DNA from: Paraphaeosphaeria minitans
Lineage: Eukaryota > Ascomycota > Dothideomycetes > Pleosporales > Didymosphaeriaceae
Reading direction: 5' to 3'
Assembly: GCA_015832175.1 (NCBI GenBank)
Contig: WJXW01000015.1
Coordinates: forward strand, 496,001 to 560,000
Length of the DNA: 64,000 bases
Part shown: positions 11,307 to 24,778 of the stretch, in pieces
Layout: the number at the start of each line of letters is the position of its first letter
Position numbering within the stretch: position 1 is the stretch's first letter
Notes under the pieces: model-generated
Database searches by the model: none
Told to the model about the DNA's origin: nothing
Seen by the model: only the letters and a program-made list of their open reading frames with translations
Program-made: the position numbers and the translations under genes

Positions 11307-14300
11307 CGATGAGGTCTAGACCGTGGTCGTATCGAATGTTCATATGTGAAAACGTGCGATTGCCATTCGTTATCTATTCAAACTGTCGCGACTCCTGTGT
11401 TTTGGCCCTCCACTTAAGCTCAGTTGACAGTAAGCTTGAGACTAATCGTACCCACCGTTCGGCTTGCAGCTGCACTGTTCACACCTTGTAGCGACGGGGC
11501 CAGATAGAGGTCACGCGCAGATTCGCATACCTAGGTCAACGCAGTAGTAATATATGCATCGAGCTGAGTGGTCGCGACTGTCCGGAGTGATCTACGATGT
11601 CGTTCTTTCCGCCACTACTGCGCCTCTCGCTCGATCGTTTTCTAGCAAAAAAGTTCGTGAGAGATTTCGCCCTGTGATGTGCGATCGGTCGCAAATGATA
11701 CTCGATGCGATCAGTGGCTAAGGTATCGTGTGGCATGCATGAACGTGCAAGCGGTCCGGAGTCCGCTTTGTCATCGTCGGCGCCGAGGGTCCGCCTGTAT
11801 GTGTACAATACGCATAACGAATAGATCCCCTGATGGGAAATAAAAGCGGCCACGATCTTCGGGTCTGTAGGAGACAACCAGAAGCTCGTTGAGTTGGGGG
11901 TCGAAAAGGCGACGTGTCGGTCACCGAGAAGGCGGGGTCAGCGGCTGAAGATCACTACAAGTCTACAGCAACATCAACAGAAGGTCGAATCCTCTACCTA
12001 CACTTTCCATAGGCCCGGGATATGTGCTGCTTCCCAGTTGCGACCTGCATCGTTCAGTATGTATACAATCCAGATAATAACATGTACCTAGCTCTCTCAG
12101 TTTAGCCGCTCTAACGACATGTTTCGTCACTCACCCTGCTGCTAGGAGCCATGGAACGGTCAGTCTCATGATAGTTCTGCAGGGCAGCATAGCGTAGAGT
12201 TGGTCTTCCAGGAACCTAGACGGTCTTCCTATAAATCGCTGCCACAGCACGTCGCGTTTGCTTCAGCCGCAGCTTCCGTACCTCATATACGAAGAAAGTC
12301 GATAGTTCGCTTGATGGCCGTGCACCTGCTAGCTTTGCTCTCACGGTAATCTGCCAAGACAGCTTGATGCACTAAGCTTCTGAGGCATACTAATTCGTGG
12401 GGCTGGAAAGATCCTAGCGTGTTCAGCATGCAAGCACTATCGGGTGTTGGGTGTGGAATATGCAGCGAAGTCAGGAACGAGCAAAGCCACGATCACTATG
12501 AGTGCAGGTGTTGTGGCCCCAATCCATCACGCCAGTTGGGATGCTGTGCGCGACCGACATGCTTCACTACTCTGTCTTGCTTGGCAACATGGAAACTGGT
12601 CATTTATATCACTGCATGAGCAGGGAGATGTCCATTTGCTGATGATCGCTTTTACACCTCTTTCGCGAATATCTCAGCAACACAATGGCCTCGGTTTCTG
12701 CACCATGGAAGGTGCCATCGGCTTGTCCACCACTGCCTTCATTATATACCAGATCTCCTTCGTGTTGAAGACTCAGTAGTCAGATTGTCGGTGCATTTTC
12801 TAGCCATTTGCCATCTCATGATGGCGCATCACGCACGTACTCCGAATCACTGGCGACACTGCGTTCGGGAAATTCTTACCCTACTCGGAAATTGGCTCCG
12901 CCACGAAGGCCCTGAACTCCCAAAACCCACCGACACGAAATGCGAATACATTCGGTCGACGTCTAGCAGCGAACGCGCACCTTCTTCTCGTCATACAAAA
13001 CAGCGGAGACGGAAACCCCGCCGTCCCACGGTTGTCATCCTCCGGCCCTGCTGTTGCCGCGATTGCACATGTTGGGCTAGAGAGCGCTTGCAGGCTTCGA
13101 ACATACTTCAAGAAATGCCCGTGCCAGAACTTGATGGAACTGGACATGGCGCCCGGGCCTTCGCCACAACTGGGTGCTCGAACACATCCTATAGAACTTG
13201 GAGCTAGCTGTCCACCGTCGTGTGGTGATGATGAAACTGCGGTGCTTTCGCAGAAGAACCGTCAAGAAGAAACAGCCCCCGTTGCACAGTATTCAGATCT
13301 TGGACTTCTTCATGGGGACACTCCCGCATGAGCAGTGCAAGTGCCTGTCATCGCAGCATTATCCGGGCCATCACCATCATATCTGGAACACCAAAGCAGC
13401 CCCGTCTGTCTTCTTGACTCGAAAATGGACTTCCTCCATCCGTGGAGACAGAATCGAAGTGGAAATGGAATCGTGAGCTGATTGGAGTCCGAGGAAAGGC
13501 ATCAGCTGTAGCAGTGCCACGTCTTGTTCCAGATCTACCTTGTGCACGCAGTATCGAGATCAAAACTAGCTACGGATCGAGTTATCACATTCGGGGCCTG
13601 CGTAACCATGTCCTTCCTTTTCGTCCTACATCCTTACCTGCTCAAACAAGGGCTAGCTAGGACGTTGATGGATGGGATCAGTGCATACAGCCCCTTAGTC
13701 GCGTGCGTCTCGAGCCCGAAATAGATTGTGCAGGTGCTTTGGAACTAGCTAGGCAATATCGCCATCACCAACGTCATCCTTGCAGAGAGGTCGTCGAGTT
13801 TCCCGAAAGCTCTTGTCAGATAACCTGGCGCTTCGGATCATATCAGATTAAAGGGTCATGCTCAGGTTTCTTGTCAGATTGAGATGTCAGACATTCATGT
13901 TCAAAAGGACTCGAGTGAAAAAGAGAGACAATCAACAACTTGCACCCATTATTGAGATCATGTTATTCTATCTGACAGCTCTATGGCGGCTCCTGCAGAC
14001 AACAAGGCTCTTCATTAGTATATGTGTCTTCAGTGTAGCAGCATACGACGTGAGTACTATGTGATCTGAAGATGGTAAGTTACATTAAGCAATCATTGTT
14101 GTTGTGGTTCACCTTGACCGTGTTTGGTGGCATCTGAATAATATTGGCGATCTGTCCATCTTGGTGAGTGGCCGTAAGTGTCCTTCACCACCTGCTCCGC
14201 GACAGAAGCGGAAGTTACCCGTGGGGAGCCTGTGGGAGTACCTGGGAGGGTGGGGAAGCATGTGGTAATCGTTGAAATCATACGCGCGTACCATGGTTTA

Positions 14301-16009
14301 CGGTCTGATCCTCCCAACCATCATGGACTCGGTGAGATTTGACCCGCCCCTCCGCCTCCATGCACGACCGAATTCAGAAGAAGCTGGATCCTTAGTCTTC
14401 TTGTCATGACGTTACTCGGTGAGTTGATGCTACTCGTGCATTTGGTAACCATCAGCTGTGCGAACGCCCCCCTCAACACCATTTCGGGCTCGTGGTCTTA
14501 CCTTGAGCCGACGCGCAGGCTCTTGAGAATTAACCATGGAAAGACGCCGTGGTGCCTAGCTCATGGACGCCCTATGCTAGACGAAGCTGTGAGCTCTGCT
14601 TATGCGACAGTGACTGGGTTTCAACGGTAACCAGACGTGAGTCAAGGGTATGAGACTCACAGCATACTTCTCACGAATCTCAGTAGGGCAATACACCACG
14701 TGATCAGGCGATGGAGGCTTGGCGTATGACGAGAGTGGCGTTGCTGTCGCTTGCTTTCAGCTCACGAACAGCCAGCGCACCGTCATTCTTTGTTGCTGTT
14801 CTGCAGGATTCTGCGTGGCTGTACATCTCAGGACCTTCGAAGGATGGATAATTAGTCTGAAGGACTTTTAGGATGTTGCCTAATCTCGTAGTCAGATAAG
14901 ACACCCATTGCCTAGCAAAGCTAGGCAATGGGAAAGATTTTCGTTTGGTATTGTGCATAAGGCTCACCTCCTACCTAGACGTAATGTTCAGAGACTTTGC
15001 CTGGGTCAAGACTATATCTGCATTGTTGTCTATTTACTAGTCGCCGAACGCTTCCCACAAGCCACTTGACAATCGCTCGCATTACTACACATCACACTGT
15101 GCCTGTCTTTACGCTATCGGTTAATCCCTACTTCATACTCTTCGTTTCGAGCGACCAGATGAGCCGGCGAAGACTCGGTTTGGGCTTTCGGTGAAGACGA
15201 CCAGTCTTTCGGATTGGCTGGATAGGGTGGATGGAGGAAAACTGAAGCTGCATGGTTTTCTGAGAGCACTAGGAAATGGCAGAGAGTACAACATGTCCTT
15301 CCGGAACGAGAGGGCCATGGAAGCATTGCCACGCGTGGTTCCAATCAGCGAAGATCTATTGGCGGAGTGGCTGCAAGGATGGGAGCTTGGACTGCATGAC
15401 TTGAAGGCTAAAATTTAGGGATGTTCCATCGCTACCCAGCCTACGAAGTATCAATCTATCTCTGTTGCGCCCATGTTTGTCGCCGTACGCTAAACCCGGT
15501 CTTGCCTAGAACGCTGGAATCGTCGTTGGACGATGCTATGCTATCGAGCTGTTCCTTACTTATGCAACATGCATGTCCACCTCAGATGTACGTGTACACC
15601 TGACTTGCTCCTAGGAGCTTTGCCCGCCCCGCTTGCACGTCCAGGTTTCACATCTTGCGAGGAAGAATTAGTTCGTGGCATGCCAAGCCTATCCCGCTTA
15701 GCCAAAGTCTTTTCCCAGCTCTAGCTTCTGTCAGGCATTAAACAACTAATTTGGTTGCGAAGCCTGCGACCAATCAGACAGTAGCCAGTCTGAGTGGCTA
15801 CGACAGTCTTAGGAAAGCTCATGCGAAGCGTAACAAGGACGAGCGTGGAGGGAGACGGAAATGCTAGCGACGACGGCGCGAGGCGAATAGTGTGAGAAGT
15901 TCCCTTGTTCCACGAGACATACTATACATTCCTCGGAGTCTGTCCCTCATCGCAGCTGGACTCCTGTCACTGGATCAATGCACTAATTGAGACTACGAAA
16001 ACCTAGCCA
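11307..16009. other. 4.7-kb gene-poor region
   Basis: Many short open frames occur on both strands, but none shows a recognisable domain or a consistent intron chain. Two stretches look somewhat gene-like: 12444-12779, and 15182-15418, whose + frame reads DWLDRVDGGKLKLHGFLRAL and ends at a stop. Neither has a credible start or partner exon. They may be relics of decayed genes. Confidence 0.5.
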
Positions 16010-16990
16010 AAGCCGATGCTGCTCATGTTGCTGGTACGCACCAAGTGGAGACGGCAGAAATCTCGAGAATGTTATATGCTGCCTATGCTGCTGACACACA
16101 CTAAGAGGCGACACAAGCCTAGGTGACGCCAATGCCGAGGATACTCCTGACAAGCACTAAAAGGTGACCACTTGTATCTATATGCAGCTTACTGGTGATG
16201 CTGCTCATGCTGCTGACACGCACGAAGTGGAGCCCCAACGAATCTATATGCAGCTGACACTGATGATGCTGCCAATACGCACCAAGTGGTACCCAGAGAA
16301 GAATTGTATGCTGCTGATGCTGCCATTACGCAACAAGTGGATATCCAGAAATTCCTCGAATGCCATTTGTTCCATGCTGCTGACGCTCACCAAGTGGAGA
16401 CCATAGGAAACCACGAGTGCCGTTTGTTCCGTGCTGCTGACGCTTACCGTGCAGCAAGTGGAGACGGAAAAGATTTCAATAGTGCGATATCCTGCTCACA
16501 CACACGAAGTGGAGACATCTAAATTCCACGAATGCCTTTTCTTCCATTCTGCTTATGCTTACCCTGCAGCAAGTGGAGACGAAATTTTTTCACATGCTGA
16601 CCACCAGTGGATTCGAAATCTTTTTCACTTGCATACCCTCACCAAGTGGAGACCCAGAGATTCCACGAATGACATTTTTTCCAGGCTGCTTATGCTTACC
16701 GTGCAGAAAGTGGAAACGTCAAGCCGCATGCTGCTGACCCTCACCAAGTGGGGACCATAAGAATTCCATGAATGCCGTTTGGTCCGTGCTGCTGACCCTC
16801 ACCAGGTGGAGACCCACAGATTCCACGAATGCCAATTCTTCCATGCTGATGACGCTTACCGTACATCAGGAAGGCTCGGTGCGCTGATGTTACCAATACG
16901 CACCAAGGGGGACCACACGAATCCAGATAACGCCGATGCAGATGATACTGCTGACGTGTCCGAAGTGGACGCCCCACCAACTTTTATGCA
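16010..16990 (+). repeat. degenerate minisatellite, forward arm (about 55-65 bp period)
   Basis: The motif CACCAAGTGGAGAC, usually preceded by ATGCTGCTGACNCTC and followed by a segment like ATTCCACGAATGCC, recurs roughly every 55-65 bases. Examples lie near 16050, 16221, 16282, 16335, 16391, 16455, 16505, 16569, 16642, 16706, 16745, 16803 and 16960. Units are diverged and unequal in length. Open frames through the array are by-products of the period and not genes. Confidence 0.85.
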
Positions 16991-17159
16991 GCTTACTGTT
17001 GATGCTGTGCCGCATCGCCGATTATAGCGTGCAAGGTGCCGCGGAGCGAGTAGAGACCTGCAGCCACGCCACAACCTCAGGAAACATAGGCATCATCCAG
17101 CGGGGTCGCCAGTGTCAGCAAGCATTAGCGGTACTGGCTTCATCGGCTGCATGGGCACC

Positions 17160-17960
17160 ATGAACAGGTTCGGCGGAATCAGTCTCTAGTTTTCTGGGTT
17201 CTCCAGCTAGTGCGTCTTGACAGCATTAGCAGCATCAGCAGCTCGGATCTTTTCGGTGGTCACCACGTCATGCGTACCAAAGGCATCAGCGCAGGATTGG
17301 CACTATCAGCGGTAATCAGTATCAGGAGCATCAGCCGCATGCAGCATATAGCATTCGTGGTATCTCTGCCGTCTCCACTTGGTGAGTGTCAGCAGCATGG
17401 AACATGTAGCTTTGGTGGAACTTCTGCCGTCTCCACCAGGTGGTTACTGTAAGTGTCATCAGCATGGAGCACATGTCATTCGTGGAATTGGTGCAGTCCC
17501 CTAAATGCGTGTCGGTAGTATAAGCAGCATACATCATTATCGAAATGTCTATTGTAAGTGTCAGCAACATGCAGCTCATAGCATCCGTGGAATTTCTGTG
17601 CTCTCCACTCAATGCATGTCAGTAGTGTAAGCAGCATATAGCACTATCGAAATTTCTGCCGTCTTTACTTGGTGCGTATTGGCAGCATCAGCAGCATCAG
17701 TCAGCTGCATATAGATTTATGGGGGCTCCACATAGTACATATCTACAGGATTGACAGTATGAGCAGCATCCAGCATATAGCATTCGTGGCATTTCTGCGG
17801 TCTCCACTTAGTGCGTGTGAGCAGCATCTCGAGGTTTCTCCCGTCTCCGCTTGGTGCGTATCAGCAGGATGAGCAGCATCGGCGTTGTCTACATCTGGGT
17901 GGCACACCTGGTGCGTAATGGCAGCATCAGCAGCATATAGATGTTTGGAACCACTTAGTA
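17160..17960 (-). repeat. degenerate minisatellite, reverse arm
   Basis: The reverse complement of the forward-arm motif (GTCTCCACTTGGTGNGTNTCAGCAGCAT) recurs near 17370, 17435, 17605, 17665, 17800, 17843 and 17944. It is interleaved with GGAATTTCTGCCGTCTCC-like segments. With 16010-16990 it forms a large imperfect inverted repeat around a roughly 170-bp centre. Confidence 0.83.
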
Positions 17961-18875
17961 CATGGGTCTCACGAGAATTGGCACAGCGACAAAACGGCTA
18001 GCATGGCATCAAGGTAGCCTGAAAAAACAGGCAGCTGGAAGTGTACACGAATGTGCTCGTCTTCGGCGAGAATCCAAGCAAAAAGCCCGAGATTGAGTCG
18101 CTTAGAACACCTAAAGCGGGTCCATTGCTGCTGAGAATAACGACGTAACGTAGCGTTGGTAGCGTAGTGTTTACAAATTACCCGCTGTACATTCACTCCC
18201 AACCACAGGTAGTTTGCAGATGTGCGGGTATATGCTCCATGGCCGGAATGCTGTTGCATCCTAATCACAGGTTAGGTAGGTACCGTGTCCGTGCGCGTGA
18301 TGCGCGGATTCGCGTAATGCGCGGGCAACGCCATAAACGCTCTATTAGAAATGAGACGATAAAGCCACCCACAATTGATATTATGGTGAGATTTTCTGGT
18401 AGAGTAGAAAGCTGATAGCTGCGTACTACTTAAATCTATCTAGAAGCTTAATGTTGCCGCCGCGGCGCGTTAATCTAGTTAGGGCAGCAGATGGTTGGTT
18501 GGTTGGTTGGTATTCATTTTTCGTCCGTATGATGAGGAGTAAGTCCACCATATCGCCTCCCGAGGGGCATATAAGACTTGCTAAGCTATGGATTTACAGT
18601 GCCAGCGCGCTACCTTAGAAAGCATTTCTTGCCTATGCGGGTATTGCTACCATTTCAAGCTGTAGCTCCCCTTCCAGTTAGGGAGACTAGGCCGTGTATG
18701 TACATCAGGGAGAGTCCCTTATATTATAAGGCATTATTATGCCGTTACAGTAGAGAAGAGAGTAAGAGGGTGAGAAGGAGAGGGTGGAGAGAGAAGTAGA
18801 AAGATAAGAAGTGTCGCAGCTATTATGCTGCTAGGCTAAGCGCAGTGGGGTTGTTGTTGCTAGTGCAGGGCAGGA
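17961..18875. other. spacer and probable LINE 3' untranslated region
   Basis: No gene is seen. A GGTT tetranucleotide run lies near 18491-18512. An AG-rich strip (about 18755-18810) directly follows the LINE stop codon when read on the - strand, so 18700-18875 may be the 3' UTR of that element. Confidence 0.5.
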
Positions 18876-19886
18876 CTACCGAGGACAAACCTTAGTATAG
18901 TACTGTGTGAGCTGGGTAAAGGCTTCGAAGGCCTCTGGATCTCCTATCAGCGCCGCGGTATACGCCAGGCCGTCAGCCCGGCTGGATGGTAGTGCGGGTG
19001 GTCGAAGCGGCCATCGGCCAAAGGCCCCTAGGGTCTTGCGGCAGAGCGCAAGGTGCTCTGGCGTCTTATCGCGTCCGCATGAGCAGGTGAGGTTCGCGTC
19101 GTTGTGATTGAACTTCCGATGGTACCAGGCAAAGTCTCCGTGCATAGAGCGGATAGATAGGAATCTAGCCAATACAGCTCTGGGTAGGTCTAGTTCTCCT
19201 GGTCCACGGCGTGGTGCGTAGTCCAGCTCCCAGCTTTTATACCATCTAGAGAGTTTTGTCTTCTTGTCTGCCCACCAAATCTGTTGTATGCTTCGTAGTA
19301 CTTTGCGAGCAACTGACTTGATGCCTGAGAGTGTGGGCACAGCAGCTTTCCCGGTTGGTGGCGATGGGTGCTGGGCTTCCTGATTAGCTAGTCTGTCAGC
19401 CGTCTCGTTCCCCTCGATACCCAGGTGTCCAGGGGCCCATTTGATAGAGACGTCGTGTGTCTCCATAGCGCCGTGGCATGCTAGGAAGGCCCATTGAGAG
19501 GTAGAAGGCGCGACGCCTCTAAGGCCCCATATTACTGAAGTGCTGTCTACGCACATCCAGATTCGGCGGGTACTAAGCGCTGGTTGTCTTATCGTGTGCT
19601 GGAGGCCTCTCCACGCTCCGACTACCTCCGCGTCAAACACATGCGAGGTAGGATGTAGTGACCCGCGGCCGCTCTGTAGTTGTCTTGCATTCTGATACAC
19701 TGCGTAGCCGTAGGTGACCCGCTTTTCTCCTTCCTTTGTGTACTGTTCAGAGCCATCTGAGAAGATAGTGACATCTAATGGTGGGAGCTGAGCCCACCAT
19801 TCTTTGAAGGACTTGGCTGCAGTCTTCTTGTCTATGCCGAGTGTTGGGTCGGTTCGGCATCCAGGCGAGTAGTGAGGGGCTATCAG
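18876..19886 (-). mobile_element. 5'-truncated Tad-like LINE fragment with RNase H domain
   Basis: The - strand reads the C-terminal part of a non-LTR retrotransposon polyprotein. It begins near 19886 with APHYSPGCRTDPTLGIDKKT and stops at 18876. RNase H catalytic positions are all visible: Asp in IFSDGSEQ, Glu in FDAEVVGAW, Asp in MCVDSTSVIWGL, and the C-terminal GHLGIEGNETADRLA. A Cys/His cluster (CSCGRDKTPEHLALC) follows, as is usual in fungal Tad/Ingi-type LINEs. Reverse transcriptase and endonuclease are missing, so this is a dead copy, typical of 5' truncation during target-primed reverse transcription. The frame across the surviving part is open. Confidence 0.9.
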
Positions 19887-21996
19887 TTAACACCTACTGT
19901 TGTGTTTAGTGGTTGCCTTGAAGGAGGAATATAGAAGAATGAGTTGAGTTGTCCTATCTAATACCTATTATACAAATCCTTCTCCTACGATTGTCCATCG
20001 GGGTGGTCTGTCTCCCCGGTTCGCTGTTGTTGTGTTTTTCTTTTTTTCCTCTCTAATGCTCCAGCTATCTTACCTACATAATACCCTATCGGCCTATACT
20101 TTCTCCGAGTTTCCATCGCTGGCCAATCCTTACACTACACTACCAGAGCGATTGACCCCCTCTAAGTTATAGTAAGGACTAGGGATGGTGAAAAATTCAA
20201 TCCTGTTGGTGGTAGGTAACAGCGGTATACTACCACTTACCCTGCGCATTGAGTGCTGGCGGAGAAGGGATATTACATCCCCGCTTTGGTCAACTCCCAA
20301 CTATGGGACAGAGAGTAAACACCGACATAGACCCCAGAGATTCACATCGTCTCTCTTGGGCACTGGCCGTCTAGTCTCGTTTGCAAGTTTAGGCAACGAT
20401 CTGTGTTGGTCTCATGGATTTCACTCCTGGAGGCCAGGGGTTCAGTGCGGCTGAACGACGAAGAAACGTAGGTTGTATGCTACCTAATCGCAAATCACTC
20501 GAGCGGCGGGCCCTCTCGATGGACTGAGCACTCCAATGCCGCCACATACAGGAACTTTGCACGTCGTCTTGGACCCTTGTAGCGCTTGCCTTGTTAGAAC
20601 AAGTAACTTTCCATACATCTGCGCATAAGCCAATCAAACACCTGCTATCAATATTTACGCTGTATATATAGTTCTGAAGGCCCACATCGGCGCTTGGGTC
20701 GCTGATACGATACGTGCCAACGTGCATATGCAAGGAGGAGAGACAGCCACACTCACACCCAGGGGCGTGCGGCACGGATCATTTCCTCAATGTACGCTCA
20801 CCGCTCCGTATATCGATGCAGCAAAAATCCCAAGCACGGAGCTGGCTCGTACAGATACGTCACCGCGTTGATAAAGGAGCGACGCTGTGAACACCCAGAC
20901 GTGGAAAAACCACATAAGCTTGACCCTCTTGTTAGAGACCCATTTGTGGGTCTACTTGCATGGTCATCCTGTCAGCAATTGGCGTGAGAAGGCACTATTA
21001 TAGTGTAGTCAGCACGAGGACAGAACAGTCTCGTGCTGCCCGCGCTAGCCTAGTTAGTGCTCTCCTTTCACAAAAGAACAGAGGCATCCGCGACCATCGT
21101 TCTACATATATACTCATAAGCCTCCGTGGCCTCCACTTGCCTTTCATGGCGCTCGCACGTATGTGCATCTTGAGCGCGATGCACAGGTGGCCCGGCGACC
21201 CAGTCCCCTGTCGCGACCTGTGCCACCTCCCAGACACTGAGGATCATCACCTCGCAAGGAAGGTGGCCGGGCTCCTGTGCTCGGGACGCCTCGTATAGAT
21301 GAATCTCTACCTTGCAGAGAAGTCGGCGTAAGCAGCTTGCAAATGTTCGTAGACTAGCGATTGGAAAGGTATTAATTAGCAGCTTCAAATCTGCAGGTAA
21401 AACCTACGAGACGTGCTATGTTTACCGACTATTGGTCGCGCGGCTCGGAAGGGAATCTTACGCCAGGATACTGTTCCTTATCCCGACGGACAGGGTCCCA
21501 CTTGTTAAAGAAGCTGAGGCGGCTGATGCTGACGTCGGAAACGTACACATCCGGAGGGCGCGCCTCACGACAAAAACACCATACGCCTCACATCGTAGCC
21601 CATAAGCCGTGACCTGCGTACATGCACATAACGCCAGACCCGATGGGAGCGTGCCCTGCAGACGGAATAGAATCACACCTTGCTGGACTGCTCCGCGTAC
21701 GCTGCTAAGAGATGCAAAGATCGGAACGGGTGAAATGAGAACGTCCATTTTCGGCGTAGCAAAGCAATATGCAGTTGCAAGACGCGAAGCGCTGGCCAGC
21801 TCCTGCAGGGTCTATGTTTGCCTGGTGTTGCCTGTTAATAATCAGGTGAACTACGTATAGTCTACTGGATAACCTCACGCACCCTCCAAGTCTCACTCGC
21901 ACAGTGCACTTTCTGTGGTCCTTTCATTCAATACATACTTCGCACGCCGAATACGTTACCTCCACTGTTCCCGCTGCCAAGTGTGCGGTTCTTACA
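19887..21996. other. 2.1-kb gene-poor region
   Basis: No supported gene. Open frames (for example 20389-20775 on the - strand and 21312-21605 on the + strand) have no recognisable content. The region holds the first hairpin repeat near 21000. Confidence 0.5.
20998..21056. repeat. short dispersed hairpin repeat, copy A
   Basis: The left arm TAGTGTAGTCAGCACGAG pairs with the right arm CTCGTGCTGCCCGCGCTA around a short loop. The inner eight bases of each arm are perfectly complementary. The same arm motifs occur at 24711 and 29312. Confidence 0.75.
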
Positions 21997-24370
21997 ATGA
22001 CTAGCAATGTCATACATTCCAGATGGGGGACCGCATTGCGCACGCAGGCAAAACCGGTTGACGCTCCGCCTCCAGAAGCTTTGTCCTGCCCTTATTGCGA
22101 GCATTGGAATGATCTTCCAGACTGTTGACCAGCTGTATAGCCACGCCAAAGTTGAACATGCTTTTCTTCTGAACAATCTGGATCCGGATATGGCCCGTGC
22201 TCAGGTGCAAGATGCAGCACTGCAGATGTAAGTTGATATGGATCAGATCATCCGATACCGATGATGTTGCTGTGTTCTGTCAGCGTCTGTTTCTGACTAC
22301 CGCATGTAGGAAGGGCCTAACGGACCAGTCTTCTGGTGCCACCGCTGGAGGGGGATCCACGCCCGACATTACTGAACTGTCACTGGGAGCCAGAGGCCGA
22401 CTGTCTCCATCTGGAAAGAAAAGACCGGCCGATTCAGATCCGGAGATCTACGGCGAAACTGTCCCCGAGAGGACGCGCTCAAAAGGGCGTGGTCCTCGCT
22501 TGTCGCCGTATCAAACCACCGAAGCTGCCAGCGAATGGTCCGTAGGGGCGAATCGTAGCCAAAACCACGCTCGAACACCACAGTCCACCGTGCGCTCCCC
22601 TGTCACGCAGCATCAATCACCTAGGCCAGCAGTCTCATCAGTCCCTAACCGCTCGCAAGGGTTGCTCGAGATTCAGCGGCCTGACTCTCAATACCCCGAC
22701 CTTCTCTTACAGCCAGATTCACGGCCGATATCTCATGAACAGCTTTATTCCAAAGCGAGGACTATCTATAATGTGCTTATTAAGGTGGAGAACAAGTGCA
22801 GGGCATATATCGCGGCTTTGCAAGATGATCCAGATTCGATATCAAGACTCTCGAGCGACCATTGGCAGGCACTCATTGCTCTGCACAGGACGTTACTCCA
22901 TGAGCATCATGACTTCTTCCTTGCGACTCAGCATCCTTCTGCCCCTCCCACGCTTTTAGCGGCGAGCACTACGATGCCGGCGAGAATGTGGAAGCACGGT
23001 ATTCACTCCTTGCTTGAGTGTTTGCGTCGTCGTCTTCCTGAGAGCATCGATTATATGCTCGCTTTCATTCATCTTGCGTATCAGATGATGGCACTCTTGT
23101 ACGAGACTGTGCCGGCATTTGAAGATACTTGGATCGAATGCCTGGGTGATTTGGGCCGTTATCGCATGGCAATTGAAGATGAAAACCTCCGGGATCGTGA
23201 GACGTGAGCCGGTGTTGCGCGGTCATGGTATAGTAAAGCTGCTGACAGGAACCCTTCTGTCGGTCGGCTCTATCACCACTTGGCGATCCTGGCGCGTCCC
23301 AATGCTCTGCGCCAACTGTACTATTATGCTCGATCGTTAACAAGCGTCAAGCTATTTCCCAGTGCACGGGAATCCATCTTGACACTCTTGGATCCCATGC
23401 TCAGCCGTCCTGCAGACTCATATTTCCACGACCTGCCTATTGACACGTGTTTCATCCAAACACATGGTATACTGTTTGGCAAACACTCAGCGGACCGCTT
23501 TGAAGATGCTCGCTTCGCGTTCCAGAGTCAGCTTAACAACCATATCGGTCGTGTAACCGCTAAATGGAAAGAGCAAGGAGTGTATGTCGCTGTCACCAAT
23601 CTGTCGGGCCTCTTCAGCTATGGGAGTGACAACTCCATACTGCGCCAGATCTTTATTTTGCACGGCAAGCAGCTAGCCCAGTCCGCAACCACACCAGCGC
23701 AGTCGGATAAGGATAGTCGTCCCCCCTCGCTCATCGAAGACGATACGTCATCACAAACGCTGCTGGATTCGGAAGTTCCGGCCCAGATTGAAACCCTCTC
23801 GTCCGATTTCAGTTTCTCACACGCCTACCTGCTCACAATGACTACGCTCACGCTAGTACTCCGACGCACTGGCGACAAGAATGTTCTTCCATACGTACAC
23901 GTTCTTCTCGCGTTCCTCTTGACACTCGCTTCCATCAAATACGTTGCCCATTTCAATGACCACGCTCCTTGGACCGAGCTTGTTTCTTTTTTGAGTACGT
24001 TACTTAAATCAGAACAACGACCGGAAAAACTGATCCTCGGTCCCGTATTTCCTGAGGATCAAGCCGATAGCCTTCCTCTTCCCGAAGACTACTTTTTTCG
24101 TGGCCAAATTTGGAGCCAATGGTACCTCCCTGATGGTTGGTTTGAAAGAGAGCACGACGAACAGGACCGGTCGCAAGAGTTTGCGAGCACTGTCAAGCTT
24201 CGAACGGAGAGGGTTTTGCATCTGGGCTACGAACTGGCTAACGTGAGTATTATGTGTTCCACGTATTGCGTTTCTAACCCGTTCTCCAGTATGGTCGCTG
24301 GATCTCATATAATGAACAAACCCAGAAATTTTCCGTCACCACATCTTGCGACTCGTCTCAAAACATCTAA
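21997..24370 (+). pseudogene. EST1-type DNA/RNA-binding domain protein with N-terminal C2H2-like finger, disabled
   Basis: The family is related to telomerase-associated Est1/SMG proteins (14-3-3-like helical repeats). The start at 21997 leads to a finger half, LSCPYCEHWNDLPD; its histidines, LYSHAKVEHAF, are in another frame, so one base is out of phase near 22120. Intron 22228-22309 joins AALQM to KGLTDQSSG. A disordered Ser/Pro region precedes the helical part. WYSKAADRNPSVGRLYHHL and AILARPNALRQL are the EST1 hallmark. Directly before it, codon 23205-23207 is TGA where relatives usually have Trp. Near the end, PEDYFFRGQIWSQWYLPDGW and the final intron 24243-24289 lead to YGRWISYNEQTQKFSV and a stop at 24370. 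The two lesions suggest a pseudogene. Confidence 0.85.
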
Positions 24371-24710
24371 CGTCTATTGATTGATAAGATCGCTGCATCA
24401 GCGTGCTGTCACAATCCCTCGACTTTCCGAAGCATGAGATTGACACGCAATATAAATGGATGGTGTAGTCTCGGAGGGTCGGCGTAACGTTATTTCCATT
24501 GGCATCTGTATATCAGTCTGGGTGATGAGCTATGGGCCCGGAAGGAGATCGACTCTCTCCAAGATCAGATTGGATGTCGTTGTCTGATCCGACGTCCGAG
24601 TGGGTGGTTAAGGTCATGAGTTGGGCACCGAAATTCCCGTCGAAGCACACCCCGGAGTCTCGCCCGGCTTAAGGTATCTTTGAACTATGTTCCGCGCATA
24701 TGGGAACGGA

Positions 24711-24778
24711 TTAGCGTAGCCAGCATGACCGTAGCCAGCATGAGCGTAAATTCTCCTTGTGCTGCCCACGCTAGCCCA
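24711..24778. repeat. short dispersed hairpin repeat, copy B
   Basis: The left arm GATTAGCGTAGCCAGCATGA is matched by the right arm TTGTGCTGCCCACGCTAGCC. Inside, CGTAGCCAGCATGA is present twice in tandem, so this copy has an internal duplication that the other two lack. Confidence 0.75.

Noticed and set aside
12785..13331. Possible Zn2Cys6 regulator (CEYIRSTSSSERAPSS followed by a basic run)
   Set aside because: The expected six-cysteine cluster is not present in any frame upstream.
16164..17612. Several open frames through the minisatellite arrays that look like repetitive proteins
   Set aside because: They switch frame with the degenerate repeat period, exist on both strands, and lack any consistent start, intron or domain.
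16010..17960. Regularly spaced repeats reminiscent of a CRISPR array
   Set aside because: The spacers are themselves repetitive, the units are diverged and inverted, and the DNA is clearly fungal with introns.
20389..20460. Possible tRNA-like word (CAGGGGTTCAGTG)
   Set aside because: No acceptor-stem complementarity or A-box arrangement could be found around it. No tRNA was identified anywhere in the window.
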